NCBI GenBank assembly: GCA_963576565.1
Contig: OY755048.1
Location: forward strand, 8,390,136-8,454,135
DNA: 64,000 nucleotides
Source of the DNA: Aspidapion aeneum
Taxonomy: Eukaryota > Arthropoda > Insecta > Coleoptera > Brentidae
Reading direction: 5' to 3'
Numbering within the stretch: the first letter of the stretch is position 1; every line of letters begins with the position of its first letter. Below the pieces are notes generated by a model. The model saw only the letters and a list, made by a program, of their open reading frames with translations, did no database searches and had not been told where the DNA came from. Position numbers and translations under genes: made by a program. Below are positions 1 through 10,289 of this stretch, one piece after another.

Positions 1-500
1 AAAAATTAGTTTAAGGGCATGTAAAGTTTTTTTAAATAATTTTATTAAAATGATTTAGTGTCTGCTAATAAATCTTTGAATAAGAACTCAGACAAAGATG
101 ATGACACTTAAAGAAAAATTAAAAAAACTAAAAGCCTAGGTTTGATATGTCGAATTTTGAAAGACTTGTATAGATTTGAAGTTAGTAACGATATTATGTA
201 CCTAATATATGTACCTGAAGATATTAGAGTGCAAATTTTGTATAATTTTTTATTTTATATATCAGCAAAATATTTTTTTCAATTTTTGCCTATAAAAGAA
301 CAAACATTTTTTGTTAATTTATTTAAATTGTGTAAAACATATAATATATTAAGCAATACAATAAGAATCCTGGGACTCCTAAGATCACGTGACCGCCGAC
401 TTGCTTATAACGCGCCATGGCCGGCCTTTATCGTTGGCTGCGATCTGCACTGACCTACTTGCGCTCTGTGATTATTTAAGTTTTGTTGTAATCCAAGCCC

Positions 501-794
501 CTAATTAGAGGCCGGCAGAAATCTAATCTCTAAATGGTCCGTCCTTTCCTGGATTAGCTTGTGAAACTCACCTGTGGTAAAAGTAGCATACATAGAATAC
601 ACACGTTTTTCGACAGTCGAGCCGTTACCTTCTGCATCTGATCTATGCTTAAATATTTTGAACACCCGATTTAATTTATAGCGAGGAGTGTAATAGGCTG
701 CGTGACGTCGCGTCGGCTTTTTAAGGTAAAATGGGGTATTACCAGCCCAGTTAAGAAAGTTTTCAAATTGACTGCTGGGATTAGTATAAAGAGA
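501..794 (-). pseudogene. Unrecognised decayed open frame A
   Basis: On the minus strand a frame stays open for 97 codons, between an in-frame TGA just upstream and a TAG at 503-501. Its composition is protein-like rather than AT-rich drift: many charged residues, an aromatic-rich start (FENFLNWAGNTPFYL) and an end reading HLEIRFLPASN. There is no ATG near the start, so this is an internal piece or an exon, not a complete gene. A second open stretch lies about 160 bp upstream on the same strand. I do not recognise the protein. It could be a transposon gene remnant or a host exon; the flanking AT-rich sequence and missing start favour a remnant. Confidence 0.3.
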
Positions 795-958
795 TCATAC
801 TTTATTTAAATTTATTATTTTATGCGATAAAGGTTAGGGATATCTAACAATTTCAACAAGAAACAAGGTATAAATATTTTTTGTTTGAACCAAAAAAAAA
901 TTTTTTTCTTCAAAAATAATTTTTTTTCTATTACCGGCCTGTCAAAAAAAGCCTTAAT

Positions 959-1198
959 CTAACGCCGGTCCAAGTGTACTCTAATACTGGCTGAATATGA
1001 AATGTGCTGTCCGTTGACTTTGCCACTTTGAAGTTGCCTTTTATACTTTATTAACTCACTGTTTTCGGTTTTAAACAGACGCCCAGGAGACGGTGATAGT
1101 ATGGTCTGGTTGAACTGTGACGAAATGTCTTTCTTCCTTATAGATCGTTCGACGTTTTCGTCCCGCCATGGACTTAGTTTCCTTGATTCGCTGTCATT
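959..1198 (-). pseudogene. Unrecognised decayed open frame B
   Basis: A minus-strand frame is open for 79 codons between an upstream TGA and a TAG at 961-959. It reads as a basic, polar segment (for example KLSPWRDENVERSIRKKD, then LFKTENSELIKYKRQLQ). It is collinear with open frame A, which lies downstream on the same strand, so the two may come from one gene. No start codon, splice signal or known motif is convincing. A plus-strand stretch inside it (about 1014-1060) is echoed at 1340-1390, which hints at repeat origin. Function unknown. Confidence 0.25.
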
Positions 1199-1203
1199 TC
1201 ACT

Positions 1204-3530
1204 TGTTAAATGAATAAATATGTTGCATCAATTTTTTCATTCTTTTTGGTTTACCTTGTATCTTGTAGTCAGTTTGATTTACTGTACTCAAGCAAGCCAC
1301 GCTGAGGATGGAAATGCTTTTTTCCGCACCGGTGTCCGTGGTTGACTTTACCCCTTTGAAGTTACCTCTTATACTTTGTTAACTAATAAGTTAGTTAAAA
1401 GTAGAAGGGGTTTCTGCTAGATGGCTCATCCGTCAATATCACATCAGCACCTAAAGCGACGTGAGCACAAATAAATTACCTATTAAATTTAGACAAACCC
1501 CGAGGTTTCGAGATGGACGATCAACTTTGAAGTAGAAATATCTTCCGGAATAAGTAATTCTTATATATTTGCACCTGTTCCAGTTGTAAGTTCCATTCAA
1601 TATTCCCAGTTCCAGGGAATTTTAAGTTTCGGACACGTACCTTGAAAAATACACGTGTTTTTGTGTAAATAATATTATTTTCCTCACCAAAAAAAAGCAA
1701 ATGATCGGATACCTCAAGTCCTTAAATGTCGATTGGCGATGTCAATTTTGCTAACAAAATGATTTATTTATGTCCAGTACACATCTAGTTGCTCGATATT
1801 ATGAACAAGAATATATTTTGTTCAATCAATATTTATTTTTGTCTGTGTTGAAATTTGAAATAATTCCTATTCTTTTGTCAAGGGAAGTGAAACTACTATG
1901 TGTTCTGCGTACGCTGGTAAAAATATTATGTGGACTCTGGTTACCTTAAAAATTCGACTTTTCATGCCAAAATATTTTGACCTCGTTTTTATCGTATCCT
2001 TGCATATGATAGGAGCGCCCCTAAGGGAGTTTCATCACATGTTTATCATTAATATAAAAGAAACAGGATGTTATATATTAAACCTGTGTCAATTTTTCCT
2101 TCTCACGCCACGCACACACTGCTATCCCGCTATCAAGGGAAATTAAAAGAAAAATGCTAACGCTTTCATTTTTATTACTACATATATGTTTGAAAACATA
2201 TTTATTTATACTATGCAAAAGTAATATCGGACGTGTAGCTCTATTTTACTCGTCGAGCAGATATCTTAAAGTGCTGTTAACAGATAGTGCACCAACTAGT
2301 TATCACTTGGTTCATACTGAACGGGTTTCATATAGCGCAGATTAATTTTTGTTGTAGAATAAGCCTACCATGGGCTACAAAGCTCCACTGATGACATTTA
2401 GAGACACAAAAAAAACGTCTTGAGATCTGTTCCTTCTCTTTTAGCACTCAGAGGTCAGATAGACCTAATACTATTAACGCCGGTTAATACATTAATGGAG
2501 AGACCAAATGTTATTTCAAAAAAATTAATATAAGCGTTACAAAACGTAGGCTTATTTCAAGGTCTCAACAATTTTAGAGAGGTTTCATACAGAATTTGAA
2601 AGGTCATTGAACCTAACTGGTCGACTGTAATCCGATTTGTTTTGTGGAAACCCGATGACGCAACTACAGTCGCTCAGTTAAATTAACAATTCTTTATGCC
2701 ACCTGTGTAAAAGTTTAAAGACTTTCACCAGTATTTACTAAAGCGTCTACAGTGTTAAGTGCAACAATCCTAGGTCTACAAGACTAGATTTTTGTTGAAG
2801 GTTTAACTTATTTTTCCCGCGAATGCAATGGTTTTTAAAATATATTTAAATTGTTCATAAATACCTTGCGATATGGGTCATCATTTTTCGTTGTAACAAA
2901 GACATTATTTCCACACAAAGGATAGAAATAAATAAAAAGAATATAATGTTTTGGTTTAAAAATGGTAGCCATATTTAAACCTCCAAACGTCACTAGGAGA
3001 TGTCCAATAAAAACGGTTCAAGTCAGGGTCAGTTGTCCGCTATATTTTACATGTTAATTTTTTTAACAAATCAGCGATGATTAAACCGTTGTTCAGTTGT
3101 TTTGGTGGATGTGTAATTCAAAACAAATTCTAATATTTCTTATGCTTTTTAGATTATTTTAATATTGATACGTATTTAATACGGTAATGCATCTACAGAT
3201 ATAGTTTTAAGTTATTTATGTATTATTTAGCTTTAAAAATGTTTGTAAATAAGTTTTTTTATCAATCATAGATTATTTCTATTGTTTTTCGAACTTTAAA
3301 CCACCCCTCTGGGGTGGTACTACTATTTGAGACTATTTTTAATGGGAATTTTACGACTGCACGGACTAAATTTTCAAAAAATGACATTTCGTTACAAATT
3401 TTTTATGTGATTTTTCTTTATTTCTAAAGTTAATTTGAATTTATATGAGATGAAAGAAATGCTTACTATCATATTGCATATTAGGGTGAACCAAATCTTT
3501 GCAGTTATTTGGCTTGTGAGTATTAAAAAA
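1204..3530. other. AT-rich region without identifiable genes
   Basis: I see no recognisable coding region. Short open frames (for example 1898-2146 and 2154-2345, plus strand) translate to low-complexity hydrophobic residues and look like chance. A GTTGACTTT...GAAGTT-type segment near 1340-1390 repeats one at 1014-1060. Confidence 0.5.
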
Positions 3531-3534
3531 ATAC

Positions 3535-3982
3535 ACTTAAACCGGTCGGTATTAAGTCTATAGACTTGATACTTAAACCCGGTTTAAAATGCTAAGTTTT
3601 AAGTTCTTAGTAAATACTGGTGTTTGGGTTTACTTTACAGACAAACTTACAGCCACTTGCACCAAACCTAACGGAAGGTAGCACTTTGAAAAGTGTTACT
3701 TTTATTTTTAGTGTATCAACAATTTGGAAAGCCACTAAAGAAAGTGGCGTTGCCAAATTTAATTTAGTCGTAATTGCTTTCGCCGGATGACTAAATGACG
3801 TGAATTGGAAGTTTTTGCAATTACATGGCTTAGCTTGTTATGTTTGTTTTTTTTATTTGTGTGTCGAAAGTTTATTTTTTTGTGCTCTTTTTTCATGTAT
3901 ATTTTGTTATGCCAAATGCCTGCAGATTTTAATCTGCTTACATGGTTTTACCACGGATCATTTGTTGGGTGATCCGTGGTTT
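3535..3982. repeat. Cluster of short hairpins
   Basis: Several inverted repeats occur in under 450 bp: an imperfect palindrome around 3540-3590 centred on AAGTCTATAGACTT, one around 3685-3700 (CACTTT/AAAGTG), one at about 3720-3760 with GCCAC/GTGGC and TTTGG/CCAAA arms, GCAGATTTTAATCTGC at about 3921-3936, and an 11-bp perfect stem ACCACGGATCA/TGATCCGTGGT at about 3950-3980. This density suggests the ends of one or more decayed palindromic transposons. No terminal repeat or target duplication was found. Confidence 0.4.
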
Positions 3983-3985
3983 TAC

Positions 3986-5200
3986 AAAAAGGCACGTCTT
4001 TGGAATGAAGAGCTGTGCTCTTATCTTAATAACTTACCTATATTTTGCACTCAAAAGGCGTATGTTATTGTCAAAACCATGATGTCATCAGTTTCAAATC
4101 TTAATATATCATTCTTAGGTGCATATCATTCGCCTCCCCTCCCTTAACAAATAAAAGTAATTCAATCCTCTATTACTAGTGTAAAGTTCATCTATCCTCT
4201 ATTACTATTTTTAAAGTTAAGGATATTAAGGAATATCTAAGGTCAGTTTAATCCAGGTCAGTGGTCAGTTGATAAATGAAGTTTTTTGCTTAGTGTAATA
4301 AACTATTTTTTAAATACCCGAGGTGTTAAATTTTTCTAATGATTACAGTTTCCCGACAAAGAAAATAGTTAAATGTAGCGGAAGGGAAAAACAAAAACAA
4401 TGCCCAGCCCAAGCATAAGGCTGGCAAGATTTAGAGCGGAAGTGAAATATTATATTTCTGACAAATAAAAACACTTTCCTGCTACCCTGAAATTTTGAAT
4501 TATAGAAATGATAAACTATATTCCACAAACCTGCGGGCTGGCGCTACTCTTTCATTCAAAATAAAAAAATATTATGAACCAAGAAACCTGCATGTTTCGC
4601 GGAATTACGCAAAACTTGTTTTTATTATTTTTTATTACTTAATTGTAAGTATGTGATATATACTGCTAGCAAATAAAATTGTAAAACCATTGTGTACAAA
4701 TTGTTTGATAAGTAGTAAATTTATATTTTATTATTTTTTTAAAAACTTTGCTCGTAATAATATATTATTATTAGGATACTAGTTTATTTAACAAGTAGGT
4801 TTTGATCATTTGATACGAAGATGAAATTTAATTAATCTGAGCGTCAAATTCCATTATTTACCTGCGACCTACCAATAAAACTTGTTTCACAAGCGTCTTA
4901 ACACTTTAACGTAAATAATAGAGGAAAGGCGTAATAAGGTCTAGTATATTGACAACTACGCTTGCGCAGTTGCGACGCAGACTTTAATAAGAATTTTGCT
5001 AGACTTTATTAGTGCACAAATAAAGTATTTATGTAACTTCGCTCTATTTTGACGGTTTGGTAAATTTTGTCAGCTAAGCTGTCACTTTTTTAACAAGCCA
5101 TTTTGCATTCTATATTTTTTTTCTTTTGAGGAATAGTTTTATTGCACCGTTTTTTTTGTAATTATTATTTTTTACAGAAAATAATAATGAAAAAAGAATC
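3986..5200. other. Unassigned AT-rich region
   Basis: No protein family, RNA or clear repeat structure recognised. The short open frames here (3800-4147 plus, 4343-4528 minus) are rich in F, C, L and Y, as expected from AT-rich noise. Confidence 0.4.
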
Positions 5201-5600
5201 CTATCTTGATTTCTGTAAGAAAATTAAATATTTGTCTTCCGAAAGTTTATAAATATCCAAGTTAAAGGTATTTTTCGATTGCAACCCTTTGAAACCATCC
5301 TTGTCTCGCAGCAAATGGTCTATTATAGTAGGTACAGTGTCTCCGTTTGAAAATGCAACCAGAGAACGCGCGCGCCTGTACCAAAGACCTAATTTTACAG
5401 CATCAGCTATGTCTTAAGTTGCCTTATCAAACTGCATGAATAAAACGAATCCTTGGTTGCTAAGGTTTAGCTCCAATGCGTCATAATCTATGCTTTCCTC
5501 GCAAGCCAGTTGCATTTTGGAATGGACATGCTTTATTCTATGATATCATTGGCCGCCTCAGCCAAAATGGCAAGCCACCAATCTTCTGTTTTTATTATTA
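5201..5600 (-). pseudogene. Unrecognised decayed protein-coding remnant
   Basis: Read on the minus strand from about 5600 to 5201, two adjacent frames give plausible protein: first a piece ending LAEAANDIIE, then after a frameshift near 5530 a longer stretch through MQLACEESIDYDALELNL and NQGFVLFMQFDKAT. There follows one in-frame TAA (5420 region), then DIADAVKLGLWYRRARSLVAF, SNGDTVPTIIDHLLRDKDGF and a tail ending FLQKSR before the TAG at 5203-5201. Balanced amino-acid use over more than 110 residues argues that this was once coding. I cannot name the family. It may be a transposon gag/ORF or a retrocopy of a host gene. One frameshift and one nonsense codon show it is dead. Confidence 0.4.
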
Positions 5601-5940
5601 GAACAATAAACATGCATAAAGAAAAAAACCTCATACGCCAAACTTATAATTAAACATTTAAAAGTGGAATTAAAAGTAAAGGGCGACCGCAGCGCCGCAG
5701 CTAGGTTCAAATTTAATGTTATAAAACAATAAACCTGGCGCATCCTTATCACACGAAATAAAATTAGTGCGCAATTTTTTTTAATTAAAAACACATTTAA
5801 GGAAGCCCACCGGGCTTAGAAAAGTTAATGAGTGCTCTCGGACAAAAACTAAAAAACATTTTTTTGGGGTTTTCAATAAGTCTAAACTTTGAAATTTAGC
5901 ACCTCAGGCAAAAAAGAACAATTTTGTAAAAAATTGTTTT

Positions 5941-7546
5941 TTATATAGGAATTTGCTAAAAGAAAACATAATCCCAACCAACTGGAAAGAATCCATACCC
6001 AAGTAACATTATTACCACTCAAGGTTTTATTAATTTGGTTCCTAGGTTATTTAGAGGGTGCTGTTATGGGTTTTAGGATCAATTTGGCTACATAAAGGTA
6101 ATTTATATTGCCAATTACCTAAAGGGGTGTTATACAACTAAAAAGTGATTTATAAAGGGAGTATAATAAAACTGATATTCCTTCTGTTCCTTTTAGATAC
6201 TTTTGGTTTTATTGATTTCTGATTTATAAAGATAGTCTTATAAAACCATTTTACCTAAAGTTTTTAAAAAGAAATAAATATAAACTTTGGCCATTTAGTT
6301 TTTTTTCATTACTTTAGGTCATCACAAAAGTGTTTTATAATAGAGTTAAAAGGTTATCTTATATCCTTTTGTTTTTATAGTTACCAGTAGTTTAAAAGTA
6401 AATATGATTAGATAGGCGGCCATATAGAACCTAGTTTCCTTAAGGTTTTTAAGAGTGGTTCATTTAGACTTTTGGTTTTTGCCATTACTTTTAGGCATTT
6501 TATAAAGGTTTTATAGGAAGGCTTAAAGGTAAACTGAATTCTTTTGTATTTATAGTTACCCATAGCTGTATATTAAATATTATTTAAATAGGCGGCCCTA
6601 TAAAACCTTGTTTCCTTAAGGGTTCTAACAGAAGTAAGTAAATACTTTCGTGTTTTATTTTTTTTAGGTATTTCTTGTAAAAATAATAGATATACCTAGG
6701 TACAGATTGGTACCTACCTATTGCAAGATTGATTATTTAATGCCCAATAATTAATAATTGTTTTTTTCCGTCCTCCTGGGTAGGACACCCAGGCCTAGAT
6801 AAGGCCTGTTTAGGCGGCCAATATAAGAGGTTGCCCTCCAACCTGCAGGCACAACGAATATCATTGCACTGGCCCTCTCGATTGTGTCGAACTTGCACGA
6901 TAAACAACAAAGTGTTGAATTATACGCTTTTAAACACTTTAAAAGCAAATACAAAAAATTTAAGTGAGGTTATGTTGACTATGTTTACATTGTTCTTTTT
7001 TGTTGGTTTCATAAGGGCACTCAAAAATCCTTGTTGCGATACAGTGACAATTTTGTGACCTAAATTATTTTATATAGCCATTGTGAATCTAAAATATCGC
7101 CATAGCTTTTATAGAAAAACTTCTTTACTCTAAAGATATTATGGTATTCAACAGAATCGCCAGGATACCAAATTACCAAATCTAGTTTTATAATAGGATA
7201 GAGGACGTTTCTGAGTTGCTTTTAGAACCTGGCATAATAGCTTTAGGCTCTAAAAGGTTCTATACTGGTGGAACCGCTAGAGGGCGAAGCTGGAGTTTAT
7301 TTCTTATGGTTTTATAGTGAGTTTAATAAATAGGGTGCCACCACCAATTGGGGAGTCCCATTTAGGAGGTCTAAGGGGTATGTAAGGGTAATGGGAACGT
7401 GCTAGCGACCAAACATTGAAACTAATGGTTTTAAGGAAAGGGGCTGGCAACCTTTTAGCTTCTGCTATAAATAAAGAAATGTTACTTGGGTAACCATTAT
7501 TCTACACAAGAAAGGCGATAGAGCAGACCTAATTAATTATACGTGT
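5941..7546 (+). pseudogene. LINE reverse-transcriptase fragment, split by a transposon
   Basis: Two short pieces join into one reading frame when 5998-7492 is removed. The left piece reads NLLKENIIPTNWKESI and the right piece TIILHKKGDRADLINY. This is the RT region just before the finger motif in RTE/jockey-type LINEs, where W(K)xSxIIxLxKKGD...NYR is typical. The join is in frame only if one TA of the flanking TA duplication is kept, so the interruption is a clean transposition. The LINE frame is lost soon after 7546. Only about 100 bp of the LINE is recognisable. Confidence 0.6.
5998..7490 (+). mobile_element. 1.49-kb DNA transposon, copy 1 (TIR CCCAAGTAACAT)
   Basis: The element starts CCCAAGTAACAT and ends ATGTTACTTGGG, a 12-bp terminal inverted repeat, and is flanked by TA on both sides (5996-5997 and 7491-7492). 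Its left third holds two degenerate tandem units of about 170 bp (roughly 6290-6460 and 6460-6625), each passing through TTACCxxTAG and an AGGCGGCC(A/C)TATA word. Around 6770-6830 is a GC-rich patch with hairpins CCTGGGT/ACCCAGG and AGGCCT/AGGCCT, followed by CCAATATAAG, which resembles a promoter. A small frame (about 6910-7058, plus) gives VLNYTLLNTLKANTKNLSEV and a hydrophobic stretch, and is conserved in copy 2. No transposase is recognisable, so it is probably non-autonomous; a TA target suggests Tc1/mariner-type mobilisation, but this is inference. Confidence 0.7.
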
Positions 7547-7559
7547 TGTTTTTTTTTAA

Positions 7560-8546
7560 GGTAACAGCGGCTTTTTCGGCTATTTATGCTGGCTTGAAAA
7601 AATACTTAAACACGTGAATTCCTGAAACTCAAAATTTTCGCGGGGTTAACTTTACCCCTATATTTTAAATAGGGAAAGTCGTTAGAGTGATAGGGGTAAG
7701 GGGGCCAAATGGGGTATAGATTGTAAACCGCGGTAATCACAGTTTTCGTTAAACTGCATAAGAATAAAGCTTTACTATATCCTCATGGCTAGTTAATCTC
7801 TCTGCAATATGACTGGAGCCGGTCGGCTGAGCTGGTTTTTGCTCGACATGTAATGATGCGTGATGTTTATCTTAAAAATAACTGGAGAATTTTTTGAAAT
7901 TAGATACATTTTTTTAAGAATTTTTGATATTTTGTTTAAATTGGAAAATTAGCAGTGAATTAATGGAGAATGCATAATCAAACGCATTGCGGGTAAAATT
8001 AGACATTTACTGTTTGAATTGAACAGGTAGTTTGGCGCAAAATGGAGTATACTGAAGGGACAAAACTGGGTACTCTGTTATACCTATAGTAACCAGCATT
8101 TTGCCTGAAATAAATATTTTTAATTTTTTTAGTATATCACAGTAAGTTGGATTTTATGTTACGTTTGCAACAAATGGGCTCATAATTAGTGTGCCAGAGC
8201 CGACAGCGATGACCAGCAGGCTGTAATCCTTCGTAAATTTTATAATGACTAAATTTTCATTTTATCACAACTTTTTATTTTCAAATAAATATTTTAATCT
8301 TATTTAATTTTTTAATAAATAACACCTTTCCATTTAGGTACCGCTATTTACGTCGTACAGGCGCCGATCTACGGTAGGGGAAAAGGGGGAAATTGCTTCC
8401 CCCGAAACTCAAACTTTTTTACTTTTAAAACACAGAATACACCTCCTTGTAACTATGCAAAATAGCTTTATGCAATATTTAATATGATATTTTTGGCAAA
8501 CGCATTTTTTGCTAAGAAATAGGCCTTAAAAGTTAAGTACACCATA
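7560..8546. other. Unassigned region with a hAT-like end relic
   Basis: No gene seen. Around 7640-7710 an inverted pair of GGGGTTAA/TACCCCTA-like words surrounds AT-rich sequence. At about 8355-8395, CAGGCGCCGATCTACG followed by G- and C-runs resembles the end of a hAT-type MITE; no opposite end was found. Confidence 0.35.
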
Positions 8547-8795
8547 TTGCCCCCTTTTTGCCTAAAGTTAGAAGGTTATAAGGTGTATTACAATAGGCTG
8601 GAAACACTTCAAATTCTACAAGAGAAAATAGAACAGACAATCGTCGATTTTAATGGAAATTCCGAACATTCTATCTATCAAGCTATTCACATAAAATTTA
8701 TAAGAATTATTCAAAATTGTATTAATAATCATGGAGGCTATGTACAAAATTATCAATTAAGTATTGGCTTTTTCATGGCTGCCTTGGTGTTTTAA
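8547..8795 (+). pseudogene. Possible transposase C-terminus (Tc1/mariner-like DDE group)
   Basis: The 82-residue frame contains LQEKIEQTIVDFN, then an alternating helix ending IRIIQNCINNHGGYVQNYQL. This resembles the C-terminal end of IS630/Tc1-like DDE transposases, where a helical 'IEQ...' stretch is followed by R(L/I)xxCI...NGGHxEHL. No catalytic D/E motif is present, and upstream frames are closed. The match is short and by eye, so it could also be chance. Confidence 0.3.
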
Positions 8796-8920
8796 ATAGT
8801 ATCAATTTAGGTTTTTAAAACTTTTAAACGCATATATCTCCAAAACTAATAAACGAAGTAATATCAACATATATATTTTTAAAATCAAGAAGAAAAGTCT
8901 ATAAAAATCTAAAATAATAT

Positions 8921-9238
8921 ACAGGGTGTTTCATTTAAATTACCATCAACCTGTCAAGTTTTGACATTTAGAATTTTTATTTACATTCTGACTCAAATAT
9001 TCTTAAACTTCGTAAAAAATATGAACTTTTGTATTTATCATATTTTGATATCTATTCAAATAAACGTTTTAGATATGGTATAAAAATATACGGGAAAACC
9101 CTGTGCGTGCTAAAAAAATTTCAAGATAGCTAAAAAGTCTCCCCCTTTGAAAATGAAAGAATGTCCGAGTGTGATTTCATAAAGCTATAAAAAATACCTA
9201 AAGAAGCCTATGTTACATTTTAGTTGACACACTCTGTA
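8921..9238. mobile_element. Possible MITE with ACAGGGTGT-type ends
   Basis: The left end ACAGGGTGTTTCATTTAAAT and the right end, whose reverse complement begins ACAGAGTGTGTCAACTAAAA, form an imperfect inverted pair about 318 bp apart. ACAGGGTG-type termini are common in insect DNA repeats. Similar words occur at about 53,440 and 55,370. There is no coding capacity; superfamily unknown. Confidence 0.4.
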
Positions 9239-9599
9239 TGGATTTACGTGTTTAGTAGTAGAATGAATTTTCATTGGCCTCACGTAAAAGTTTGTTATTT
9301 GATTTAAATATTTTAAATTCTTGAAGACAACTTCCGATATTATAACAATTCTTTATTGATCGTTGCAACCAATAAACTCTTTGCTAAACACTATTCACGT
9401 TGTAAGAGCTTAAGTCTCAATCTATAGACACGTGGATGGCAAAGACACAAAACTACAAAGTTTCTTGAAACTTGAGTAAATTAAATTCAGTTTCCACTGC
9501 ACCCAGCGCAACGTCAAGAATCGTCTATTTAAGGAAGAAGAAAAAAGAACACTTTTTTATTGGAAAATTTAACGTTTGGATTTTTAGTCGCTACCATTA
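9239..9599. other. Unassigned AT-rich spacer
   Basis: Nothing recognisable between the MITE and the mariner end. Confidence 0.4.
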
Positions 9600-9791
9600 T
9601 TAAGAGGGTTATCTTTTAAGTTTTGCATAAAAAGCTGGAATAAAACAGTAGATAACTTTTAAAGGCTTTATTGTATCTCGAAAATTATTGCACATTTGCA
9701 TGTGCTTAGACCAGTTGTCAAAGCTGTATCGACTCGTTTGTTGGTACAGTCAAAATGCATTCTTGAAGGCGTCGACTGCTTCCTCTGGCGA

Positions 9792-10031
9792 CAGCGGCGT
9801 AGCGTGCCTGAAGGGGGGGGGGGTGGCCGACAGCTAAAAAGGGCGCCCATCAAAAATCTTGCGACCAAAAAAAAAAGAAAAAAAAAAGGTAATCATCTCT
9901 TCACTTGTCTTTGCCGCCCTCACAATTTGCCTGCTACTTCATAAAGGGGCGATTCGGGCACCCATGGGGCGCCAGTAACCTCGGGGGGGGGGGGGCGGCG
10001 ACAAAACCCCCCCCCCCACGCTACGCCGCTG
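9792..10031. mobile_element. hAT-type MITE (TIR CAGCGGCGTAGCG), 240 bp
   Basis: A perfect 13-bp TIR, CAGCGGCGTAGCG...CGCTACGCCGCTG, is flanked by a perfect 8-bp duplication TCTGGCGA (9784-9791 and 10032-10039). An 8-bp duplication and a CAG-start TIR are hallmarks of hAT. Long G and C runs lie just inside the ends, so the ends can pair as a long hairpin. The interior has GGGCGCCC and GCCGCC words and no coding capacity. The short open frames across it read through G/C runs and are not genes. Confidence 0.88.
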
Positions 10032-10101
10032 TCTGGCGACTGTAGTCTTTGACGAAGCAGTCCATTCTTGATTTTCAGACAAGTATAGAAATCGTTGGGA
10101 C

Positions 10102-10289
10102 CAGTGGCGTATATAGAAAAAAGTTTCGGGGTGGGCCCGAGACAGTTTTGGGGGGGCCCGAGACCTCATGAGGCTGTATTTAATGCTATTTTATGTTTGT
10201 ATTCATGAAATATGTGGAAAATATCCAAAAAAATCTTAGCTTCGGGGGGGGGGCGGGCCCCCCAGCCCCTCCCCATATATACGCCACTG
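10102..10289 (+). mobile_element. hAT-type MITE family A (TIR CAGTGGCGTA), 188 bp
   Basis: Ends CAGTGGCGTATATAG and TATATACGCCACTG form the TIR. The flanks GTTGGGAC (10094-10101) and GTTAGGAC (10290-10297) are an 8-bp duplication with one mismatch. The inner segment shared by the family runs through GAGACCTCATGA, TATGCTATTTTATG, TCATGAAATATGTGGAAAAT and TTAGCTTCGGGG. The element interrupts the mariner transposase right after PPYSPN, so it is younger than the mariner. Confidence 0.88.

Noticed and set aside
3800..4147. 115-residue frame as a membrane protein
   Set aside because: Rich in F, C, L and Y from T-rich DNA, overlaps a hairpin cluster, and has no conserved motif.
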